In this document: positions 12,231 to 22,289 of the stretch, one piece after another
Numbering within the stretch: the first letter of the stretch is position 1
How the letters are laid out: each line of letters begins with the position of its first letter
Origin: Gloeopeniophorella convolvens
Lineage: Eukaryota > Basidiomycota > Agaricomycetes > Russulales
Direction: 5' to 3'
DNA length: 64,000 bases
Assembly: GCA_022496205.1 (NCBI GenBank)
Contig: WTXD01000005.1
Coordinates: forward strand, 744,001 to 808,000
Notes under the pieces: model-generated
Seen by the model: only the letters and a program-made list of their open reading frames with translations
What the model was told of the DNA's origin: nothing
Database searches by the model: none
Program-made: the position numbers and the translations under genes

Positions 12231-12769
12231 TGACGCAGTGTTGTTCTATCCCTGCTCGCACCCATTGAACGAGTGCCGCCGAGTCGCGGCTGTAGCCCTC
12301 TGGACTCTTACTATATCCCAATTCTATTCTTCATACTTCAATACGTAGTCTGTAGCCTTCTCACCTCCCAGCATCACCCTCCTGTTGTTTCCATCATTCC
12401 CAGTGTAGCACTGTTCGCGGAAGTGGATATACCATGTATATATATATATGACGCAGCGAGTCCCAATAGTATATAGCCTCTATCGACCATGGCACAGGAG
12501 GCATCAGGAGCTTGACCGGAATAGCTCGCTCCAACCAACTCGGAGCACACCAAACCAACTCAGGCGTCCCTCGATCTTTTGGGCGACGGGATCCGCAGCA
12601 TAGCTCCCATCGTGAACAGACAAACAGACATGATGTACACCAAATGTCAGCCGTCAGCGCTATCGGAACAAGAAAGCCAGAAGCGGGCGGGGAGAGCGAT
12701 ACAGAGATGCGAGCAGCATAAGTGGTAGTAGACCGTGACGGCGACGACAGAACGGTAGCCGGAGACCCA
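12231..12769. other. Intergenic; TA microsatellite
   Basis: Convergent 3' flanks of receptor copy 3 and the F-box pseudogene. A short alternating TA run lies near 12435-12449. From about 12600 on the sequence is duplicated downstream of the intact F-box gene at about 13570-13730. No gene is seen. Confidence 0.4.
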
Positions 12770-13268
12770 TCACAAGTTCAAGTGCCCGAGGCGCAGCTTC
12801 AGGAAGCGCGCGTGGACGTCCCGCAGCGCCGACGAGCCCTCGCTGTACCAGAGGTTGAGCCCGCTGAGGTCCTCGAGCTCCGGAAACGGCGGGATGACGT
12901 CCTCGACGCGCGGGAACGCGCAGAAGACCCCCCTTGTCCCACTCGGGGGTCGGTGCCTCGGGATCGCGCTCGTCGAGCAGCGCGGGAATCCGCCATGGCG
13001 GCTGCACGGCCACCGCGATACACGTTCGCTCCATGGAGGCTCAGTCGGTGATGGTGAGCTTGCGCACATTCGCAGCGAGGTGCTCCCATGCCAAGACGTC
13101 TTCTACATCCGCATCTATTCTGCGATAAGCGGTGTGCCGCGGAATGATGAGGTGCTTCCAGGTAGTACAAGTGAGGGTGAGGGCGAGGAGGTCGGGGGGA
13201 TCGTCGAGCGATTCAAGGATAAGCTCGAGGATGTCGACAGGCGTGCGGAGGAACGGTGCAGAGCTCAT
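12770..13268 (-). pseudogene. F-box protein pseudogene (internally deleted copy)
   Basis: The first 75 codons (MSSAPFLRTPVDILELILES...) match the N-terminus of the intact F-box gene next door nearly residue for residue. A TGA then closes the frame after KLTITD. In other frames the match resumes (ALLDERDPEAPTPEWDKGG) and jumps straight to the C-terminal end (PRVEDVIPPFPELEDLSG and GHLNL-stop). Most of the leucine-rich middle, including both introns, is missing. The 3' flank is shared with the intact copy, so this is a tandem duplicate damaged by deletion and point mutation. Confidence 0.8.
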
Positions 13269-13729
13269 GGTGGGGAGAGGCAGGCGCGCATAAGGTGCGC
13301 GCAGTGGTGCTACGATCTGATGAGCATTGTCATTGGGCGAGCGACGGCGTTGATCAAACAGCTCGCTCTGAGCGACCGCATAGCGACTGCACTGTCTCCA
13401 ACCCCCAAGTTTCCGGGGTCCTTCTACGCCCCGGGCCGCTGCTCCTCCTTACAACACCGTCCGTCCCTTGCGTGTCCACAAGGACGGAGAGACAAAGGAA
13501 GGGTTGTTAGAGGCTGGACGAAAACAGGTTGAAGGATAATAATGAGAACGGTCCATGCTAGCCAGCCGTAGCACCTTCACGGAAATCCATATACAAACAC
13601 CTAATGTACACGAAATGTCAACCCTCAGCACTATTAAACCGAGAAAGCCAGAAGCAGGCGGGGAGAGCGATACAGAGATGCGAGCAGCGTACATACTTGG
13701 TAGTAAAGCGTAACAAAACCAGAGACCCG
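13269..13729. other. Spacer between F-box copies
   Basis: The spacer is made of the 5' flank of the pseudogene copy and the 3' flank of the intact copy. Both pieces have counterparts at the matching side of the other copy (for example ACAACACCGTCCGTCCCTTG near 13452 and a close variant near 15439). No gene. Confidence 0.5.
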
Positions 13730-15221
13730 TCACAGATTCAAGTGCTCGAGGCGGCGCAGCTTCGGGAAGCGCGTGCGGATGTCCTGCAGCGACGACGCGC
13801 CCATGCCGTACTGGAAGCTGAACCCGCTGAGGTCTTCGAGCTCAGGAAAGAGCGGGATGACGTCCTCGACGCGCGGGCACGCGGGCGCGAGGCGGCTCGC
13901 AAAGCGGTGCCACAGCACGCGGCGCAGCGCACGGCGCAGCGCGCGGCCCCAGCGCGACGCGGGGCGCACGAAGATGCTGCTGTGCACGCTGAGGTGCGTC
14001 ACGCGCGGGAAAAACGCGGCGACGGCGCGCAGCGTCGCGAGGCTGTCGCAGAACTTGAGCGAGAGGCGGCGCACGGCGGCGCCGTCGAGCGCGCGCAGCT
14101 CGGGCGGGAGCTCGCGCGAGAAGAGGAAGAGGTCGCCGAGCGTCTCGAGCGCGAGGCGCGCGGGGGCGCGGGCGGCGCTCAGCGCGCGCAGGAACCCCAT
14201 GTGCGAGACGGAGAGGTGCTTGAGGCGCGGGAGCGCGCCGGGGCGCAGGGTGATGGCGTACCCGCAGGACCAGGCGAGCGTCTCGAGCGTCGGGTGCGCC
14301 TCGAGGAAGCGCTGTGCGTACACGTATGTGTCGGACGTCCAGCCCCAGCCGAGGTTGAGCTCGACGAGCGCGGGGAAGCGGCACTCGTCGAGGAGCATCG
14401 CGACGTCGGTCGTGTAGCCGATGAAGTGCGGGATGTGGAGGACCTGGTGGGGCAGTGCTGGGTCAGCGCGGGCGCGGGGCGGGGGTGCGGTGACGGACCT
14501 GGAGCGAGGACGCGGAGACGAGCGCCGCGCGGAGGGGGTGGAGGTAGCGCATCCGCCAGGGCAGCCCGGTCATCACTGCAGATTTGAGATTGGGGAGCTC
14601 CCACACCTGGTGGGGGGCGTCCGTGTCAGGCGCGAGACGGGGCGGCGGGCGGGTAGCGCTCACCAGGTCGTTGCTGAGCTCTCCCTCCGCTTCGGCGAGC
14701 GCGGACGCCCGCGATGTCTTCACGACGAGGTGCTCGACAGTCGGGATGTGCGCGAGGATGAGCGAGAGCTCGTCGGGCATGCCGCGGCCTAATCGATACA
14801 GGCTCTCAAACTCGATGGTCTTGAGCAGCCGCATGTTCTTCACTGCCCGCAGGGGATCGCCCTTGTCCCACTCTGGGCTCGGCGCCTCGGGATCGCGCTC
14901 GTCGAGCTGCGCGGGGATCTGCCACTGCGTCTGCGCGCCCATCGGGACGGACATGAAGAGCCCCGGGAAGGCGCCCCAGTCGGTGATCGTGAGCTTGCGC
15001 ACATTGGCGGCGAGGCTGGGGCGCGCAGCGAGGTGCTTCCATACCGAGGCATTTTCGACATGTACATATATTCTCCGATAAGCGATGTGTCGTGGAATGA
15101 TAAGGTGTTTCCAGGTGGTACAGGTGAGCGCGAGGGCGAGGAGGTCCGGGGGGTCGTCGAAGGATTCAAGGATGAACTCGAGGATGTCCACGGGAATGCG
15201 GAGGAGCGGTGCAGAGCTCAT
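13730..15221 (-). CDS. F-box/leucine-rich protein
   Basis: Exons complement(14664..15221), complement(14499..14606), complement(13730..14443), 459 residues, all introns phase 0 (the second donor is GTCCGT, weaker than usual). The N-terminal F-box is residues about 8-50 (IPVDILEFILESFDDPPDLL ... CTTWKHLIIP). F-box proteins dock substrates to SCF ubiquitin ligases through Skp1. The remainder has irregular leucine-rich segments, as in the large expanded F-box/LRR families of mushroom fungi. The substrate is unknown. Exon 3 is extremely GC-rich and Arg/Ala-rich in its wrong frames, which creates long shadow ORFs on both strands. Confidence 0.85.
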
Positions 15222-16135
15222 GGTGGAGAGAGCATGCGCGCATGGGATGTGCGCGGTGGTGCTGCGAGGTGAGGAGCACCGTCCTGGACGTGGGCGGCGG
15301 CGTTGAACAACTCAAAGCAACGACGCTGTGTCCAACTCGAATCCCTCACCGGGGTCCTCACACGCCCCGGCCCGGGAGCCCGGCGTAAACACCTCGCGCT
15401 TTCGCTAGTGCCTTGTGTTCATTTACTCTGCTCTTCCTCCCTACAACACCATCCGTCCCTTGTGCGTTCGTCCTGCTCCCGGTGCACACAACGCCACCCT
15501 ACAACACTGCACGCACTGCCAGCGCACTGCCAGCTGCACTGGCCGTGGCCCGCCACGCTCCACCATTCGCTGTTGATGGTGCGCAACCATCAATCAAGGC
15601 TGCACCGCCGGATTGCTGCCGCCTCCTCGGCCACCTCGTCAGTCAGCGTCAGAGTCAGTTGCGCATTCACGTGTGCGCGTGTGCGCGTGTGCGCACTGCC
15701 TGCAGGGCCTGCGCTACGGTAGGTACGTTGCCCGGAGCTTGCAAGCATGAATGTCATGGTGCGTGGAGAGCGCATTGAATGAGGCACTGGCACGGCACTA
15801 GTAGATGCTCTGTTGGTATTGGCGTTTGTAAAATTTGTTTAAAGTTGTGTTCCTGGACGCGAAAAAAGGCACCATGGGCGTGCTGCGGAGCGGTGCAAGG
15901 CAGGGATAGAGGTGTAAAGGTAGCCGGTACCGAGGCAAGGCAACGCAGGAGAGCTGCGAGTGGCCAACTCGCAGAGAGTCGGCGCGTCTGAGACAAAGTC
16001 GACAGCGGATGAGGTCATCCGCGACTCTGCCGTTTTGGGATAACATGTCCACACGGACAAACAACGGGCGACGCGTCGCCTCGACAGCCTACACATTGCG
16101 AGTACACCGTCCGCGATATCCTACCCGTCTCCGCC
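15222..16135. other. Intergenic, divergent promoters
   Basis: Lies between two divergent genes. It contains a short GTGTGCGC-type simple repeat near 15670-15692. No gene, and no CaaX-ending short ORF. Confidence 0.4.
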
Positions 16136-17744
16136 ATGTCCTCCTCAGCCCAGTCCACGTCGGAACGACCAAAGCCGCCAAAACTCAATGTCGAGGAGTA
16201 CCTCACCACCGCCGTCTCCGCCACCCCCGCCGACCTCCACCCGTACTTTGAGGCGTTCCAGGACCTGCATTCACGAAAGTGCGCGCGCCTACTCTCATCT
16301 TCCTCGGCAGATTCTGATGACTTGGATCTGCTCGCAGACTATGGCATCAGCTGACGCAAAAGGTAGACGAATTCTTCGACCACCCGCTCGCAAAGCCCTA
16401 CCGCGTCGACGTGTACACGCGCTTCGTGCGCGACTTTGAGGAGCGCCTCAACCCCCTGCGGCTCGCAGAGATGGGTATCAAGATCTCGCGCGACATCGAC
16501 AGTGCGCCGCCTTTCCCCTCCCCGCCGCCCCGACTCGACGCCGACTGACCCGCCCGCACAGACCCCGCGCAGCACCTCGAGTTCCTGACGGACCTGCTCT
16601 CGCGCGTGACGCGCGAAAAGTCGCCCGACGCTCACGTGCTACTCCTCTCGACGCTCGCGCACGCCAAGCTGCTCTTCGGCGACCTCGACGGGAGCAAGAC
16701 GGACATCGACGCGGCGTGGAAGATCCTCGACAACCTCGACGCGGTCGAGAACTCGGTCAACGGCGCGTACTACCGCGTCGCGGCGGACTACTACAAGGTG
16801 CGCTGGCGCACACACACGCGGGCGGGGCCCAGGCGCGTCTGACGTGCGCAGGCCAAGGCAGAGTACGCGCCGTACTACCGCAACTCGCTGCTGTATCTGG
16901 CGTGCGTCGATCTCGAAAAGGACATGTCGCAGGAAGAGCGCCTGCTGCGGGCGCACGATCTGGCGCTCTCTGCCTTTCTCGCAGAGACGATCTACAACTT
17001 TGGCGAGCTGGTGCGTGGCCGTGGGTCCCCCCCGCGGAAGCCTGGACGTGCACTTATCTTCCCCACCCCGGTTTTGCTTTTGGTCTCGATCGTCTCTACG
17101 GTGCTGCTGCGCTGCGCGGATGGCGACTTGGGTAGCTAATGCACCCCATCCTGGACTCGCTGGACGGGACGCCGCACGAGTGGATCAAGAAGCTTCTGTT
17201 TACATTCAATGAAGGTAATATCGGCAAATTCGAAGCGCAGAGCCCGCTGTTTGGCCAGGAGGTGTGCCGACCCCGCCTCGAGGCGTGCGGCGAGATCTGA
17301 CTGACGTGGTGTGATGTCTGCGAGTGCAGCCGATACTCATGAGCAACTATCCGTTCCTGCGGCAGAAGATATGCCTCATGGCGCTGATCGAGTCGGTGTT
17401 TGCGCGGGGCGCCTACGACCGGACGATGTCATTCCAGACCATCTCGGAGGAGACGAAGCTGCCGCTGGACGAGGTCGAGCATCTGATTATGAAGGCACTG
17501 AGGCACGCCTCTTCTCCCCGTTTGCTTTTGGGAGTGCTGACGAGTTATCGGTGATGGTTGCAGTTTGAAGCTGATCCGGGGGTCTATCGACCAGGTGGAC
17601 CAAAAGGCGGTCATCAGCTGGGTACAGCCCCGCGTTCTGTCGCGCGGGCAGATCGGGAAGCTTGCAGAGCGGCTGGAGGCGTGGAACAGGAAGCTGGACG
17701 GGGTTGCCGAGCGCATTGCGCCCGAGCTGCTGGTCTCATCGTAG
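16136..17744 (+). CDS. RPN9: 26S proteasome regulatory subunit RPN9 (PSMD13)
   Basis: PCI-domain subunit of the 19S lid of the 26S proteasome. Exons 16136..16278, 16338..16501, 16562..16797, 16852..17010, 17136..17261, 17330..17502, 17564..17744 give 393 residues, the usual length. Family blocks in order: LWHQLTQKVDEFF, YTRFVRDFEERLNPLRL, AYYRVAADYYK, YYRNSLLYLACVDLE, LLFTFNEGNIGKFE and the C-terminal PCI winged helix (TISEETKLPLDEVEHLIMKA ... LIRGSIDQVDQKAVISWVQP). The sixth intron starts with GC, not GT (CTGAG|GCACGC...TTGCAG); only this choice keeps KALSLKLIRGSIDQVD intact. A run of T follows about 40 nt after the stop. Confidence 0.97.
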
Positions 17745-18799
17745 TAAGTTACAATGTACGTGCGTGTTGTAAGTCATCAGTTTTTTTTTTTTTTCAATCG
17801 CGATTCGCTGACGTTTTTGGACGCTGACTAGGACTCGTTAAGTATAGACCAGTGTAACATGAGTAATGACGCCGCAGTCTGCGTGAGTGCGGGTCCCCGT
17901 TGCGGGCGAAGCTGTGCGCAGGTTTCGTGCATCTCAGCGTGTAGGAAGCAAGGAAAAGTGTGGCGCAGTTACGCCCGAGCAGGATGAGTCGATGCGCAGC
18001 GGGACGGTAGAAACGGTGGCCCCAGCAAGGAACTGGTGCGGAAGGCGCTAAGTCGGGGGAAGCTTCCGGTGATCCACGCGCATGCGTGCAGGTGTTCTGC
18101 GATTGTTTGGCACGACAGGGAAGGGAAACCTAGGACAGTGCCACCTCCAGCGGCAGGACAAGGGCCTCTCGCAGGCTAACAGGGACCCGGAGACTGCGCA
18201 GAGGCGGATGGAGCAACGCGTCTGACTCGGGGTGGCCGAGGCGGGGACCGGTGGTGCGGGCCGAGGCGGGGCAGGACGGGAAAGTGGCTGAAGCTGGGTG
18301 ATGCAGGCTGATGTTGGGCGGACACAAGGCTGCAACGAGGCTGCTGCTGACGGCGCCGGATGGCAGTAGCTGTGGCGATTTGGAGGGGGGGGGGGGGGTA
18401 ACGTTACGCTCGGACGGTGTAGGTGACGAGGGAAGGGGACTGAGGACTTGTGAGGGGCGGAAATGAAGCTTCTGGGGCTATCTGGATGGGCCATTGTACA
18501 TAGACGTCAGAGGGGAGAATAAGTGGAGAGTGCAGAGGAGAGGATAGGAAGCGGGCGCACCGAGGCTGCAGGCAAACACGCGTCGGGAGATTGATGGATA
18601 AGCCCTGCTGCATCCAACTCGCTCGCCATAGCCCCGTTCCTCTCTCTCCCTTCGCTTCCGCCCACGCTGCACTCTCCTCCTCTCCCGACTACCGGCATCT
18701 CCCCCATCCTCAGAAACTACAAATTGCGGCCACCACAACATCCATCTCTCCCCGTCCACCGACACTCCTCTGCGCACAGACAGACAGCCACTCTAAACA
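17745..18799. other. Intergenic with homopolymer runs
   Basis: A poly-T tract (about 17781-17795) and a poly-G tract (about 18386-18399) are the only notable features. Long Pro/Arg-rich frames on the minus strand are low-complexity and are not counted as genes. Confidence 0.4.
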
Positions 18800-21241
18800 A
18801 TGGCTGCCACCTCTGCCTTTTCCTTCACCGCACCCTTCCCCTCCGTCTCTGCCGCCACAAAGCAGCGTCGCGTCTCCCTCGCCGTCCCCCCATCCGAACG
18901 CGAGTTTCCCGCCTTCAAGTTCCTTGACGACACAAGCATCCCGTCCCCCTCCGACGAGCGTCGGGGCAAAGTCCGCCGTCTTGCCAGCCCCTCGCCACCA
19001 GAGAAGAAGGCACGCAAGAAATGGACCATGGAAGAGACCCAGATGCTCGTCGAGGGCTGCAACCGCGTGCGTCCCCTTTCCTTATTGCGTCGTGCGGGGT
19101 AACCCCGTGCTCACGCCCCCCTGCCTTCTTCTTCTACAGCACGGCGTCGGTAACTGGAAGGCGATCCTCAACGACCCCACACTGGCGTTTGATAACCGCT
19201 CCCCTGTGGATCTCAAGGATCGGTGCGTTGCCTCTTCCTCCCTCACGTGCGCGCTCCCCCCCCCGCTCACCGTCCACCCTAGCTTCCGCACATACTTCCC
19301 CGACGCGTACAAGCAGCACTACCCAAACGCCAAGACCCACCTCTCCTCCAAAGTCCGCTCTGCGCTCCCCGACGGCTCCTCCATCTTCGAAAAGACGCGC
19401 AGCAAGAAGCGCCGCCCGTTCACCGAGGAGGAGGACCGCGCGCTCAAGGCCGGGTATGACAAGCACGGTACTGTCTGGGCGACCATCGTCAAGGACCCCA
19501 TCTTCCAGGAGCAGAACCGCCGCTCCACCGACCTCCGCGACCGCTTCCGCAACGCCTTTCCCGAGCTCTACCAGGCCGCGGGCTACAAGCCGCGCAACTC
19601 GGCCAAGAAGCGCATCGGCGCCGCCGCGCGCGCCGCCACCACAGAAGAGATCCACCCAGCCCGCGAGACGGGCCCCGCCCGCCGCAAGCGCCGCTACACC
19701 ACCCAGGGTTTTTTACGGGGCGGCACGAAGAGCGTCCCGCTGAGTCCGAACGCGTCTGAGGACGACGACAGCTCGGGCATAGAGGACGACGACGACGAAT
19801 ACGTGCCGTCGTACACCACGCGCCTCACGCGCAAGCCCGAGTCCATTCCGCAACAGCAGCAGCAACGGCAGCATGCCCTCGAGTCCTTTCGGGACGTCGG
19901 CATGCCGTCCGCCGAGACCGTCACCGAACCCCTGGCCATCCCCGATTTCCTCCCCAGCGCATCGCAGTCCGAGCTGACCGACTCGCACTCGCAGACCTGG
20001 TCCGCGCTCGACACGCCCATGCACTCGACCGCGACCTGGTCCACGGCCAACACCGCCGCGTCCCCCGCGTCCTCGGCCCACGACTTTATGTTCGACTCGC
20101 CCTTCTCCCGCCGCGGCTTTGGCGCCGCCACCGGCGGCATGCCCATGGTCGGCAAGTCCGCCTGGGGCCACGGCGACTGGCTCTCCGCGAACCCGCGCCT
20201 CGACCAGTCCGCCGCGACGTCCGGCTCGCCCTCGTCCTGGTTCAACGGCGCGCCCTCGCCCGCGCCCAACTCGCCCTTTGCGTTCGCGCACCTGAGCCAC
20301 AACGTCGTCGACCGGTACGACCTCTTCCCGCCCTCGCTCGCGCACGATTTCGCGTCCGAGGCCGGGCTCGAGCACGACGGCCTCAGCGCGTTCAGCGACC
20401 CCGAGATGATGCCCAGCAGCGCCTTCCACGGCGTCACGCACCACTCGAACTACGCGGGCGACCTCATCTTCGGCACGCGCTCGCACCAGCCGCCCGCCGC
20501 GATGGACTACGGCCCCGGCTTCGGCTTTGGCGCCGCCGGCGCGAGCGCGGGGCTCGGGCTCGCCCTGCACCCGCTGCAGATGCACACGCCCGCGCTGCCC
20601 GGCATCGACGAGATCCCGCTCGCGGCCATCAGCCTGAACGACGGCGAGCCGGACGGCGACGCGCCGATGGACGCCGTCGAGCGCAAGCCTGCGCCCGCAC
20701 AGGCGCAATCCGCGCAGCAGCAGGGCGCACAGGCGCAGGCGTTCGTGCCAGAGGACATCCTCAACCTCGACGCGCAGCAGTCCCCGCCCGGCACGCCCGT
20801 GCGTGCGGGCCGCGCGCTCCCCGCGCACGCCCACGCGCAGGCCAGCCGCTCGCTCTCCGTCCCGCCCCCGGAACACCGCTTCCTGCCCGCGGCGCCCGCG
20901 CCGCCGCCGCTCACGCCGACGCGCTCGCTCTCCGCGACGCTCGGGCTCGGGCTTGGGCTCGGGCTCGCGGAGCTCGACGCGGGCGGCGCGTTTGCGCTGC
21001 CGTTCCTCGATCTGCATTATTTCCAGGGGCCGGCGCCGGCGCCGGCTGAGGCTGCGGTTGCGGCAGCGCTGGATTTGGCGCGGGTGCAGGGCGGGGGCGG
21101 CCATGGTGCGCAGGGGGCGCATGGGTCGAGGCATCATCATCGGGGATGAGCGCGGTGTCGCCGCAGGAGCTTGTGCTGCACAAGACGGGCGGCGTGGGCG
21201 GCGGGGACAATAAGCGCAAGCGCGCGAGCTGGGCGCGCTGA
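18800..21241 (+). CDS. Tay1-like double-Myb DNA-binding protein (putative telomere factor)
   Basis: Exons 18800..19066, 19140..19222 and a long third exon from 19283. Two Myb/SANT domains of the telobox type lie at residues about 72-130 (KKWTMEETQMLVEGCNRHG) and 155-215 (RRPFTEEEDRALKAGYDKHG ... RRSTDLRDRFRNAFP). This arrangement is that of Tay1 of Yarrowia and its Ustilago homologue, which bind double-stranded TTAGGG telomere repeats. The long C-terminal half is Ala/Pro/Ser-rich and low-complexity. If exon 3 is read straight through it stops at 21149 (738 residues). A possible 47-nt intron 21084..21130 (GTGCAG...TCGAG) would instead join a tail containing SPQELVLHKTGG and NKRKRASW, ending at 21241 (753 residues). 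I prefer the longer form because that tail looks conserved, but the donor is weak. A role at telomeres is inferred from the family. Confidence 0.8.
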
Positions 21242-22289
21242 GCGGGCCTTGCTGGACTGTGTGGTTTCCTCTTTTCTCTGTCCTCTCTTGTTGCCTTGGC
21301 TCGAGTCGGTATGTTACGCGTCACTTATCACGTCTACTTACGGTTACGATCGTCTCCTCCTTTCCCGTTATGTTTTCTTTTGCTGCGCGTTGTCTCTGTC
21401 TCTGTCTTTGTCTTTGTTTCTGTCCCATGCATGGCTCCTCGGCTCGCTTACATACATACATACATACAACGCTACGTACATACATACATGCATACATTGG
21501 CCCCGTCTCGTCTCGTCTTCCGCTCGCACTATACGCATCGATCATGGCTCCTCGTACCGTCTACTACATACCTCTCTTGTCTCCCCTTGTCTCGTCCCGG
21601 TAGCGCGGCCGCACCGCCCAGTTGTGGGGTGCGGCGTAATGCAATGCAAGCAGATATTACAGTATCAGCCTTTGGCTTCGGCGTGCGGCGCGTATATCCC
21701 GAACATCCGCTTTGTTTCATCGGATCTCTCCTACGAGAGTTCAGGGATGCGTTCTCAGCCTGGAGGATTGCTTGAAAGACCTTGGTTTTTCGGTCATCTA
21801 CATCCCGTACTTTCACGCATTGTTTCCAAGTTAACGTGCTCATAGTGCCGTGTCGAGTGTCCACCGGCGCGTGGGGGTATCTTTCCGGGTCTATGGCCAT
21901 TGGCTGCCAACGCGTGTGACTGTGGCACTGAGGTGGACGTCAGCGGGAGTGTGATCATGTAGCGTATTATGCGTATAGTGGGTACATGGCAATTAATTTG
22001 AAGTAGGCAGCAGCAGCACTCTGAGATCTGATCATCTATGCGCTCCGGGGGACCTCGATAGATAGCACCCTTCCCTCGGCGGATATATACTCTTGATATG
22101 ACGACGACGGCACCCGCATTGGGAACACGCATGACGACGCCTGACGCAACCAGGCCGTTGCATCGATGCGTCTACCGCACATCTGCGCATCGGCGTCCCC
22201 GGCAGCGGTGGTAATAAGTAAGTTAAGTAGCCAACCAGTCATGCCTCCGCCGACGGCACCAATAAGCAGGCACCGCCGGCAGGCCGCTA
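21242..22289. other. Intergenic between convergent genes
   Basis: Convergent 3' ends with a tetranucleotide microsatellite. Small open frames on both strands show no family resemblance. Confidence 0.4.
21449..21497. repeat. CATA tetranucleotide microsatellite
   Basis: Imperfect CATA/TACA repeats, interrupted by CGCTACG, in the 3' flank of the Myb gene. Confidence 0.85.

Larger units (their letters stand above)
12600..15450. repeat. Tandem duplication of an F-box gene
   Basis: Two direct copies of a gene plus flanks: the left copy is about 12600-13470 (truncated pseudogene), the right about 13570-15460 (intact). Shared pieces include the 3' flank with GGCGGGGAGAGCGATACAGA in both copies, the coding ends, and the promoter side. 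Confidence 0.7.

Noticed and set aside
13604..14587. 327-codon plus-strand frame opposite the F-box gene
   Set aside because: Arg/Glu/Ala-rich antisense shadow of the GC-rich third exon.
18048..18494. Minus-strand 148-codon Pro/Ser/Arg-rich frame
   Set aside because: Low-complexity composition across a poly-G run, no domain, no splice chain; likely a chance frame in GC-rich DNA.
19713..21140. 475-codon minus-strand frame opposite the Myb gene
   Set aside because: Arg/Gly/Ala-rich shadow of the GC-rich coding strand; the plus frame has the Myb domains and conserved splice sites.
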